This document shows positions 49,907 through 61,000 of a DNA stretch of 64,000 nucleotides, one piece after another. The first letter of the stretch is position 1. Every line of letters starts with the position of its first letter. A program made the position numbers and the translations under genes. The notes beneath the pieces were generated by a model. That model did not search any database, was not told the DNA's origin, and saw only the letters and a program-made list of their open reading frames with translations. Source of the DNA: Limnomonas spitsbergensis (lineage: Eukaryota; Chlorophyta; Chlorophyceae; Chlamydomonadales). The DNA lies in contig JAYJMM010000118.1 of NCBI GenBank assembly GCA_037349105.1, positions 620,001 to 684,000 of the forward strand. Reading direction: 5' to 3'.

Positions 49907-50820
49907 CTATTGCTTTCCTCCATTGTCATCAGTGCCACCTTCAGAATTGCTGTCAGCCCACGTATCCAGCAATCTCTGGTCAGGACAACGGGAAGTCTGT
50001 TGAGCAAGTCGTCAGTGAGCATCTCATGTCTGAAGGGTACCCAGTAATTTCTGATTTGGTTAAAAATCTCTCAAACAGATTAAGCCATGAGCAATTTCCG
50101 TCACAGCACACAGCAATGATTTGCAAGTTGATGATTGTAAATGGCAGTCAGACTGCAGGCACAAAACCTCTTACCTTGCGAGAATCCATAATTTCCTTCC
50201 TCGTCTTGTCTTCTTTGTCTTCCTTCCAGGTCCTTTGTGGTCCGTAAAAGCAAAATACTAGATGAGTCGTATCTTCCCAAAAAAAACTACATCACTCCAT
50301 GACTTACACGAGGACCCTTCCATATGCCCAAGGAAATTCAGGAAATAACATGATCTTATAAATGACAACTCATTCACTGACGATTAAATATAGACCACTC
50401 CGTCTGATACAACACAAGCAATGCAAATGCACCCAAGCTCTCTACAAACACACCTTAGAGCTTGAGCAGCAAGGCGGTCAAGACCGAAGATCCTATTGAA
50501 ACCGAACGCCAGAAGCAACACAAGCAGAACCACGCTAGAAAATATCGTGGACGGGTCAGCGTACAATCCTCGGTTTTGAAAGCTGTGATCATATTAAAGC
50601 AGACACAAAAATGATAAGTTGGCAGGAGAGGACACTGAAGCATGCAGCAATAAAACTTCACATGATTCTACAGTCTACCCCTGGTCTAAATTGCCGCCAC
50701 AATGGAGAGGTGGTCACTACGCTCCTGAACTACTTACATTACGGTGTGCGCATGCAATGCAGCAGATCCACCAGGGTGTACCATGTTCATATGAGACATG
50801 GTGAACACTGGTATTCGCAT
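49907..50820 (-). CDS. Small single-pass membrane protein, family not recognised
   Basis: Four exons in order, 50820-50738, 50582-50454, 50232-50175 and 49975-49907, join in phase with good splice signals (for example AAT then GTAAGT; TTGTCCTGACCAG acceptor) to give 112 aa. I infer a real gene from this consistent splicing and from composition. It begins MRIPVFTMSH, has HPGGSAALHAHTV, one strong hydrophobic segment (STIFSSVVLLVLLLAFGFN), a charged stretch (TWKEDKEDKTRKEIMD) and an acidic, glycine-rich end (SEGGTDDNGGKQ). The shape fits a membrane-anchored protein with a charged C-terminal tail. The frame is also open upstream of the chosen ATG through an acceptor-like site, so the start is uncertain. 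No function is proposed. Confidence 0.55.
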
Positions 50821-52942
50821 TGCAATGTCTGAAAGACATGGCAAACGTAAACAATCCATACGCAATGCACAAGTGTAGCATGGTAGCATGGGCATACAGC
50901 TCATCCAGAATGCCATGCATGCTTCAAATGAATTGCAGGGCTGGCAATCGCACCTCTCTGGGCTGACCCTCTGTAAGGCCCATGAATTATCAGAGGGCTG
51001 ATCCACCTGAGCGGAGAGCACTCCCAGGTTCCTGAGCAACACCATGGAGGAGATTTTCGGCATAGGTACTAGAGCTGATTGCCGGTAAGTTGCATGTAGA
51101 CCATTTCTATGCACACCCATTTTCATTAGCAAATCTGCTGCTGCTCGAGGCGTTGGCTACAGATCTGGGTCGATGGGCTGCACCGTGAACAAGCAGTGCA
51201 GCCTTGGCTGAATTCGCATGCAGCAAGCCACACTTAGAGAAAGAACAGGATATCATTCGAATCCAATTGCAACGCTTCTCCTTCCTGATGAGAATTAAAT
51301 GAAGCAAACGCCCAAGCAGCAAGTATGTCTAGGGGAATACCAGGGGGAATACGGCACATCGGGGAAAAAGTCATTATGGAGCCCTGTTATGGAGGGTCTT
51401 GTCAGCCTGCACTTCCCAAAGCCACGCCGCATTAGCGTTCTCTTTTTTTCTTACAATGACAATTCCAATAATTCCAAGCTGACGACGGAGGCACGCGATC
51501 TTTGTGTGAAAATAACAGTATGCCGGCGGAAGGGAGGATGGTGAGCATATCTGGTTTGAACACACGGAGCTTGCCGAGAGGTTGTTAAGCCAAGAGGAGG
51601 ATAAATCCAATCGCACGGATGATGCAGAGAGCAATGTGGGACACAATTATGTGAATGACGTTTCACCTCTGGGCCCTGCTTAAATTTTAAGCTCGGCCAC
51701 GTCGGCAAACAAGAAGTCAGGTTGCAAACTCAAGGGAGAAGGCACAGGAAAGGAAAGCAAATTCACCTTCCAAACAACACAAACAACAAAAAAGGTCACG
51801 CACACTGTCCCCACCCTGGTTCCCCCTGTGCCCCTCAAGAGACTAGCCTTCAAAAAGCTCAACTACAAGTTGCACAAAGCCAGGGCCGGCCATCCTCTTA
51901 GCGGAAGGAGGGGAAGAATGTGTGAAGATCAGACAATGGTATTGCCTGGATCATGAGGTGCATGGGCATGTGTGCTATGGGCGTGTGTGTTGGGGGCAGG
52001 GACTCGAGGGAGCCAGGGACAAGCAGACGAGGGTGGGCAGAGGCTAGCATAACCTTCAACCATCCATCAAAGAGTGCCTTAAGTTTGATGCATTTTGTTG
52101 AGAAAACTCGGGAGGTGTAGCCAACAGTAACCTCACTTAAATGGACAAAGCACCTCGGATAACACTCGTCCGCTTGGGCCAGAGCCTGCAAGAGCATAAG
52201 GAAAGCCAACATCATGACGAAGTTGGGGAAATCATTATGCCAGGCCTTCATCAAAAAGCAAATCAGGACTAGGCTTGACCAAATCATTGGCCTAAGGGCT
52301 TGTTAGAAGGTGGTTTCCTTGGCAGCTTTGTTCAAGAATCAAGAGTTTTCATGGATATCCGACCATGGAAACAAAAGACGCATGCCATAACAGCAGTCTT
52401 GGTTATGATACAAACAGAAAATATTGGACTTCACTAGCAAAGATGCGGCAAAGATAAGTTGTTTTTTAACACAGCCAGATGAGCTCTGCAGGCGAGCTGC
52501 AATGCGTGAGAAATGGTGACCGTAACTTGACCAAACCTACAGCGCTCATACGTTCCAGCTGCACACTCATACAGCACCCGTGGGGGGCACCTAGCCCTAC
52601 AGCCATAGCTAAAAAATATCCCAACCCAATCCCGAATCTGATCCTTCGAACCTCAGCCTGCGTCCAACACAGCACAGGGGGAGAACCATACAACATGCTA
52701 AACAAATATTTCCCCCCAAACTTGGCATCCTAATTCCATGTGCCCCTGCCTTAAATAAAGCAGTGCAATCTGTTACTAACAGAACAAATACTCATGATAC
52801 CATCACTACAGTCCACACCTAATGCAACTCAACTTCAAGGCTGTCGCGAAGGACAACAGCCTTGTCCGACATGACAAACACTCTCTCTATTTCAGACAGC
52901 AATTTATGTACAAAAGTCAATAGCACACAACCATCAGATTGT
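50821..52942. other. Intergenic region with repeat debris
   Basis: No gene recognised. It holds dispersed repeat copy 8 and a 129-codon minus-strand open frame (51898-52287) that matches nothing I know. The left part may include 5' exons of the small membrane protein; the right part is the 3' flank of the Rieske oxygenase gene. Confidence 0.45.
51651..51710 (+). repeat. Dispersed AT-hook repeat, copy 8 (degenerate)
   Basis: GTGAATGACGTTTCACCTCT then GGGCCCTGCTTAAA. V-N-D-V-S-P-L-G-P-A is followed by a stop. The hook half (AAGCTCGGCCACGTCGGC) survives at DNA level but lacks the GGGCGCCC block. Confidence 0.7.
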
Positions 52943-55900
52943 TCAGTCCTTATGCGCGTGGACGTAGTCCATGTAGAAGAAGTTGTCCCTGAGCTTGTCC
53001 AGGGAGTACGCCAGCCCGGAGCAGACTAATGCTGCTGCCATGGCCGCCAGCATGCCAGCCTGCAGGATGGGCTGGCCAGCTATCGCTTTGCTGAGGACCA
53101 CCATGACGGACAGGGCTGCTCCCACCAGGCTCACAGCACGCAGTACATCAATGGTCTTGACAGCCTGGTGGAAGAGGGCATAGACGGCTGCTTCAGACAA
53201 GGGCTGCTGCAGTGACGGGCCAGTGTAATTTAGGACCAGGAAAGGCAGCACATGCTTTTGTATGCTCAGGATGGACTCCCAGTCAGGTCCAGCAAGCTCA
53301 TACCATGCGACTTACCTGCTGGCAATGACTGCAGTTGCGGGTGTGCTGATGGTGACGGTTCAGCGCTTCTGCTTTTGTCATTGCAGGAGGCATCTCACTG
53401 AGGGGTCCGCATGTAGGGACATCACCACCATGGTCCTGCAGCCACCTAGGATAGGACAGGAGGCAAACAAGCATTACGGAATCTGCAGTATGGTGGCTGT
53501 ATCAGTGCATCCCAGCGTGTCGGACTAACATGGTGGCGACTCATACCTTCGGAATGTCACGATCGGCAGGTCGTCTTGCGCAGGCATGAAGAAATTTTCA
53601 CGCCACTTGTTGTCCACTTTCAAAAGCTCCCGCTCCTGTCACAAAAAAACAAGTTGCTCTGAGCTTCTCAATAAGCTTGTCAACTTGCTCCGTTCCTCAG
53701 GTTGCAAGGCATGGACATTTGTACATAGCCTTTGGACTGGTAGGGCAAATATGTCGCAGCATCAGGGAACTCACAGCTTTGTGGAGCATGAAGGTGTCTC
53801 CATCGAAGATTGCATGCTTGAGCATCACATGGTCCAGAGCCGGGAATGCTGCTTTGAGGGCACCCAGCATAACGACTGGCAAGGGCAACTTTCGTGATGT
53901 CTGTAAAACAAGTAGGGTGGCAGGCAGCCATGTTAGAGGGACAGAAGCCAACTCAAAACCCCAGCCAGAGCTTATCGATGGTGGCCCAGCAAAAGCAGAA
54001 AGCAGTAGGTCGCCTGTTACAAAGATTGTGTTTTCACAGGTGACATTCATACACTTTCTGCCAGCAGGTCTGCTCCCAACACACCTTTGAATCCAGGATA
54101 AGGCTGGTCATGAACACACGGCTCCACCCTGCTTCCGTAGGCACTACGATCATTTCATTGCTGAAGACCGTTCCTGCGTGCCTGCATCACACATTCAAGG
54201 GGAAAGGCTGATGCAATACCGCACAAAGAGAATGATTCAAGACATGTAGCCACTTGGGACGACGAGTTGCAGAAGACAAAATCCATCCCTTGGCTTCCTG
54301 GCTCACTCTGGTTTCACACACATACTACAGAGGCTGTGTCACAAGACGCTGTCGAAATATCCCCCTGCACCTGATGAATGCCGGGGGGCTGAATGAAACC
54401 TTGAAGCTGAATGGCGAGTTCAACATCTTGAGGTCCAGGCAGAAACCGTCGCGTTCGATTGGTGTGTTCCGTGAGAACAGGAAGCGCATGGGTTTGTTGC
54501 GGTCGCCCATGCCAGGAACTCTTAAAGTGACAGAAGGGGGGACAAACTTCAGGTAATTAGGATGCGTCATTCAGTTTTGTAGAATCTTATGTTTTGAAGT
54601 TGAGTCATGAACGGTACAACGACATCAATATCATCAAATAATTGTACACTCTACCTCCTAGCAAATCAGTCCGAGGGCACTCCAGTCCTACTCACCCATG
54701 GTGAGCATGGGGGGCGTGGCTGATATCTGCAGGTGGCAGGGGGGCAAGTGTGAGTCAGCAAATCAGGAACATATTTGTCAGTAATTCATTGATGAAAATG
54801 AATAAACTCACCAATCAAATTCTCCACAGCTGTGTCAAACCTGAACCATGAAAGGGAGGGATGGAAGATAGTGAGGAGGGGGCTGTATATGGCAGCCATG
54901 AGGTAGACTAGACGCTCGCAACCAACAGGCTGAGTCAACAACTGCAGCACAGTCATCAATATCAAAACAGGCATCTGCAGCTGCAAGGCAACGTGCATGG
55001 TTCTTTTTGTGTGCCCACCATAAATACCAGCCTCCTAGCCATAAGGCCAGTGAGTACACCACTACACCTCCCACCCATCTCTTTCTCTCAGCCTAGGGGT
55101 TCACAGGCATCTAACTCACCTGAGGGGCAGGTCGCGTACAAACCATGTGTAGGGCCTGGTCCATGTTCCATCCTCTGGGTTCTCTGGGTAATTAATCCTC
55201 AGGGGCGCAGCCGAGGACTCCAGAAGAGCGTCCAGGCCATGCTCAGGCCAGACCCACAGGAGACCATGCTCCACCTGCCACAAACAGGGGGGTCCAGCGA
55301 TCCAGCAACACAGCTCAACAACAAGTGCATCAGCACAACATCTACACAACCATCCACCAACACACAGCAGGTCGATACTGAGAGCTCATCCGCAATGATA
55401 TTTTTGGGGGGCACAACAAGCCCCCTATCATTGTAAATTGTGAATGACTTCTGAAGATGTCGCCCTGGGTCTCCATCAACAGGCAGAATCTGTGTCTGCA
55501 TTCACCTTGGTTGGATAAGCCTTCACATGTGACCTCGCTTGACTACAGGACTGTTCGTGAGCCTTGGGGTCATCAATCTGGGGGATCTGCAACAAGAGAA
55601 AAGTCACGACAATGCAATTGAGGTTTCAAGATACCTCTGCCACCAAGTGCAGTAAACACCTTCAGGCAAGCATTCTGTACACATGTTCGAATGTCGGGCA
55701 TCCAGTGGGCCTCACCTGGGTGCATTTGCCCTCGCCGTCAAAATGCCCTGGTCAGGGGGAACAGAAGTAAGGCTAGGGGTCAGTCACGTCTGACACCAGG
55801 GGCCCCTGACCAATGCTGGAGCTCGTTTGAAGTGTGCTAGATTGCCAGTAAATGTCTATCAGTCTTTGTGATGAGCTGTCCAAGGTTGGACTGAGGCAGC

Positions 55901-57586
55901 CCCTTCGATTAGATAGATGCAGTCATGCAGATGTAAGATAAGGAGCCCTGACTCTGTCAAAGGTAGACACTGAGGCATACTCCAGTATGCCCCTCCCCCC
56001 CTCCGGCATGTGTATCATATCACATGATCCGGCAAGGATGCTAGTGACTCACAGCCGTGGTAGACACACATAATGTTGTCGCCCTCAACACGTCCTTCAC
56101 TCAGGGGAGCCATCCTGAGGGGAACACAGGGGACGCTGCGTTAAAGGATTTGGCGCATGTTAGTATGGTCAAGCATCTACCCTGCTGCCGTTCTCCGGCT
56201 CTGATATATCCCTTCCCTCTTGTATCTCTTTCTGAACGTATCTTTTAGAGCAACTCTCATCATGTCCAGCGACTCACTTTTTTTATTTCCTACTGTTTCA
56301 AGCTTGCTTACATCCTCACTGCCTGCCACATCAATCAATGACCGGGTCCTTGAGCCGCAATGTATGACAACATCTTCCAACAGACCCCAGAGGGTCGAGA
56401 TGCCCAACAAGCTAGCAGCATTAAGCTCAGCACCAGCTTCATTTTTGGGGGCACCAGTGTGCTAATTTGTGCATCCCTCAGTGCTGTCTTGTGCACCCGT
56501 CTGCGCTTGCATTATTTGTCCAAGTTGGCCGTGCCCAGAGTCCCGCCTCATACCTGTGAGCGCATTTGTCCTCCAAGCAGTGCCAGGCCGTGCCCGAGCT
56601 GTCACCCCACACCACAAGGTCTTTGCCCAGCAGCTTCACCTACAACACACCACGGATCTAGGCTTCAAGGCGGGTTTGCACGAGTGCCAAAGCGAAACTC
56701 AAAGTCAACATGGGGAGCGCCTGTTCACACAAAGGATGCTAGGAACACCTGCCCCACGATCGGATGCTTACGGGGCAACCGCATACATGAGGCACGGCTT
56801 AGTCCGACACTTGTTGTCCACCGCATGTAGGGGCAACCACAGAGGGGAGACATCACTCAGACAGACATTTGTTGTGTGAATAAGTGCTCACATTCATGGG
56901 TCGCTTGGCGTCCAGTCCATCCAAGGCCGCGACTGGGTACCACGCCTTGGTCCAAGCCACAGGTCCCAAGCTTGTCTCTGCTTCTGCGGACTCCACACTA
57001 GCATGCTCAATCTTTTGCTCTGTCTCGAGCTCTGTGGCTGCTGTGGGGATGAGCAATATGGTGTCTAAGATAGATATACTGACGTCATGGTGCGTGGTTG
57101 ATGGGGCGTGGGTCATTGTGATTGTCTGGCTTGATTGGTGGCGGTAAGCAGGGTGAGGCCACGACCACACCCGGCCGCTGCTAGACTGTATGGGGGCGGT
57201 CCATCCCAACTCCCCAGTGCCTGCCAAGAGAGGCCAGTTCCTGCAGTTACGGGTACATGCCAGGTGCTCTCTTTATGTTTTTTCACACCTGCCGAGGCTT
57301 GAACGCCAGGTCTTGTGCAGCCGGTCTGCTGGGGGCCCCGAGGAGGGGGTTGGGCCCCGGTCGAGGATGGGTGGTCGAGGCCCCACCGCGCTTGACGGTT
57401 GCCGGAGCTCGACGACCACAGGGGGCTGCCAAGTGTCCGTTTTTCTACAAACGAGTGGCAAGGCCGCCTTCCCCCTGCTGAAAGTGGTGAAGTTGCGCTC
57501 AACGCTACCGACCGCATAGCAGAGCCAAGCCCACCACGCATTCCAGGGGGAGAGCGATGATTCAAGTTCAGAATCCGTTGCGACAT
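52943..57586 (-). CDS. Rieske oxygenase of the PAO / PTC52 / TIC55 family, plastid-targeted
   Basis: Chloroplast Rieske-type monooxygenase; relatives open the pheophorbide ring or oxidise chlorophyll precursors or catabolites. Exons in order: 57586-57289, 57040-56892, 56639-56554, 56114-56053, 55747-55716, 55586-55506, 55274-55120, 54840-54812, 54726-54696, 54520-54371, 54181-54085, 53900-53775, 53635-53547, 53445-53316, 53254-52943; phases close, 608 aa (last acceptor less sure). Order of parts: a ~100-residue Ser/Arg/Gly-rich transit peptide; WTKAWYPVAALDGLD; the Rieske centre CAHR...CVYHGW (about 174-197); KVEHGLLWVWPE; the mononuclear iron site ENLIDISHAPHAHHG; a C-terminal CxxC in RNCSHCQQ (about 498-501) preceding two hydrophobic helices, as in TIC55, PTC52 and PAO. 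Which of the three it matches best needs a tree. Confidence 0.9.
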
Positions 57587-58047
57587 TGTGAGTTATATGT
57601 TACAGTCGTCGTCTGGCTAATGTCTATTGCGGCAGAACCACTTTTTCATGACGAAATTGAACCCTAACCCTGCCGAACCCTGCATGCCACTTTTGTATGG
57701 CTTTCTGCGGGGTCCATGCAGGGGAAAGCGAATATTCGTCACCCCCTGGTTCATGCCCTACTAGTATCAGGCAGGGCTCACTTCACTCGCTTAATTACTT
57801 AGATGACATGTTACCCAAACCTACAACCGTTCAACAATTTGAATTCCTGCCACCATTCAGAAAGAGAGTAATCACTCAAAGAGGAGCACTACAGTACCAC
57901 AACTGATTAGGAACTTGTGGCCTGCAGTCACACAGCAGCAGTGTTGCATTACCAAATGCTGTGATCTCAGGTGTCACACATACCGCATAGGAGGGATTTG
58001 GTACACCCCCCTATTGCACATGTTCAAGACTTCCATCCATTCACATT
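57587..58047. promoter_or_regulatory. Upstream region of the Rieske oxygenase gene
   Basis: About 460 bp between the start of this gene and the end of the next one. GAACCCTAACCCTGCCGAAC at 57658 resembles the plant telo-box and lies about 75 bp upstream of the chosen ATG. Its function here is unproven. Confidence 0.4.
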
Positions 58048-61000
58048 TCAGTAGCCCTGCTCCTCGCTGATCCTATTGCTCCTTGCTGGGCTGGGATGTC
58101 TCAACTGCTGCTGGGGGGCAATGTTCCCAGACCGTGGTAAAGGAGGCCTACCAGCACCTGCGGGGACACTGGCCGCAATGCCCAGGTCTTCACGGAAGGG
58201 GGCGGCCGTTCCAGAAAGCGGCACGCTGTTGCTGGCCATCTGGAGAGCCCCTCGGTAAGAAGGGGGCGCAGGCAGGTTTGCCATGAAGTCCGCTGAGGTC
58301 AGCAAGGCATTATCGGTGCCGATCTCCTCACGAGCAACATTTCCGGAGCTGGCCGAACGACGGTGAGCTGGACCAGGACCCGCTAGGCCGCTGGCCTTGC
58401 TCTGAGGGCCAAGCAGGTGAACAGGTGAATAAGTGAACAGGCTCCAAGTTGCGCAGCATTCTGCATTTATTATGAACAAGACAAAGACCCTCTGAACCCG
58501 TGAGGGGTACCTGCCAGCCAGTAACATAGCAGAGGGAGGTGAACAACATCAGCTTCAACAGCCTCAGTGCAACCCTCTCTCCCTTCACACCCACCATTGC
58601 ACCTGTCACCCTGCGGGTTCTGGCCTTGCCTACAGATCCTATTTCTGAGAAGCTGCCCGGCGGGGACTGCCGGAACTTTGCGGGTATGTCGTCACTGCCC
58701 GGCCTGCTGCGAGCCGCTGAAGCCCCGACACGTCCTCCGCCCCGGGCCATCCCGGCTAGACCCCCGGGCTGTAGCCTTTGCCTCCTGGACACTAGGTCCA
58801 ACGTCTGCTGCTTCTTGGCCTCAATCTGCATGATGGACAAGCAGCCATGGGAGGAGGGCAGAATGGAGACAGGAGGCTGTTATCAGGGACCGGAGGAACC
58901 TAGACCTTGGCCAGTGAAGTCATGTCCCTACCACAGCATCGCAACATACACCCTACTGGCAGCTGCCACAAGCAAACCACAGCAATGAAGACAAGGCCCA
59001 TTCCCCTGCGCTGGCAGGGGAATGGGCGCTTTTATCTTACACCTGTGGGTAATCATAGCTCACAAGCTTATCGACCCACCACCAACAATCAATAATTGAG
59101 GCTGATACCCCGTGCTGATACCCAGCGCTTGTTTTAATCGCGCCACCTTGGCGGGGCCGCTGGGCAGCCACTTGACCGATTGGAACCCAACCTTCACCAA
59201 GCTACGGCTGGAGGTCTGCACAGCAGAACATGCTTCACCAAGGTCCTGCCGGCCGCAGGCTGCATTGCACCTTAAGTGTTGTTGAAAACACCACTGGTCC
59301 CCACTCCATGGACCATGGATGCACTCCCCACCTGTGCAGATAGGATGGTCATGGTCCGCTGCCTCTCTTCTCTTCGAATCGCATCCTCATCAATGATGCT
59401 GAGGCAGATCGGGCAAGTAAGGACTGTCAATAGCAAGCAGAAGCTGCACTCGTAATTATACCAGAGGCAGGGACAATTAACTAGCTAGCTCCTTTATCAA
59501 TAATGATAATTGTAGGTTAATTGTCCAGCTTATGGTTTGTTGTTAATGTCAGACGATTTCATGCCCTTACGGTTCAGGATATAGATTGTAATTCAACATT
59601 GAGTTCCATTCACAGCATGCAGGGCAGACTTACATCCTCACACGTTGAGGTGAGCTGCCCGCAGCTGCCGGGTTCAAATGGGCAGCTGCAGACGTGCTCT
59701 GAAAGGGCGAGGGGAGCATGCTTTCAGAGCCCGGTGCCAGACCTCGTCCTGCCTGTGTTCCCGCTGCCTGCAGACTGCTGGAAACCAGGCCAGGCGGCAG
59801 ACCCGACAATGAGCCCCACGAATTGCCGTGGTTGGTCGGTGGGCTGTCGGGTACGCTCTGCCCTCCAGGGGGCTCCATGAGCTGGGCGCCCAGGCGGTCC
59901 TTGATATCTGACAGGATGCGACGCATCTCGTCTGTCTTGTAGCGTTCCATTCTGTAAGGAAGCAGAGGCAGGAAGACACAATGGACTCCAGAGCGAGGGG
60001 TGCAGTAGGGTAGACAGTGCAAAAGGGTGACGGTCTGGCAGAGGCAGGGAGTAGCAGCTGGAGCCCTAACAGTAGGCCAGGCCCCAGGTGGCTTCTCGTG
60101 GATCTTGGTCCAGGCAGCAGCTGAAACCCAGGGCCCACAGAATAAGGGAGATTAGCAGGAGGCGAGCCGGCTATTCATGGGAATACTCGAGCATGGTTTG
60201 TCAGAGAACGCTTAAGATACAGACTTACGGTCACAGGCCTGGACATGCAAGTAGGTATCGGGTCCAATTGCCCATTCGGATGGCTGTATCGTGTCTTGTG
60301 TTCATCCGAAACCCCTCAGATGGGATCACCATATATGACTATATCATAGTTCTGCCCCTGCAGCTTGCCCCCACACCTGAGATCCTGCTCCAGGTTGTCC
60401 ACCTGGTAATGTAGCTCAGCGGTGCGCCCCTGCATCTCCAGGGCAGGGATCAGGCCAGCAGGGCCTGCTGCAGCCACCAGGAGCAGCGGGTCCTCAAAGG
60501 GGGAGGAAGGCCGTCCCATTGCACCGCCACCGCCCAATGCTGAGAAGAGGGAGGCGGGGGCTGTGGAGCGGGACAGGCTGGCAGGGGTGACGGGACGAGG
60601 CGGCTGCAGGGCAGGATAGTGCAGTAGGGGGCAGTGGCCTTGGGGGCAGGGAGAGGCGTAAGGTTTTGAGGCAGGGTGTGGAGGTCCATGAGGGAAGGAG
60701 CTAGCCTTAGAGTCTAGTCCATTGGAGTCAGACAGGCAGCTAAAATTCGCGAGCGCAGGAGCAGGGATCAGAAACTAGCCTTCATCTCTTAGAGGATGCA
60801 GTTCTACTCATCGTTCCGTGGTCACAGTTTCTGTTAAACAGAACCTTGATTTTAGACACTGCTCCTGCTGGCTGGTGGAGCTCACCATCATGGTGGCAGA
60901 CGCAGTGCCAGGCCTTGCGCCCACCGCTGTGCGCGGCCCCCTCGGCGTCGCCGCTCCTCCCGCGGCCTCTGCTCCACCCGGCTTGTGCTGCTGCTGCAGG

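Noticed and set aside
51898..52287. 129-codon minus-strand open frame considered as a retroelement fragment
   Set aside because: No reverse transcriptase, integrase, gag or transposase motif and no flanking repeats.
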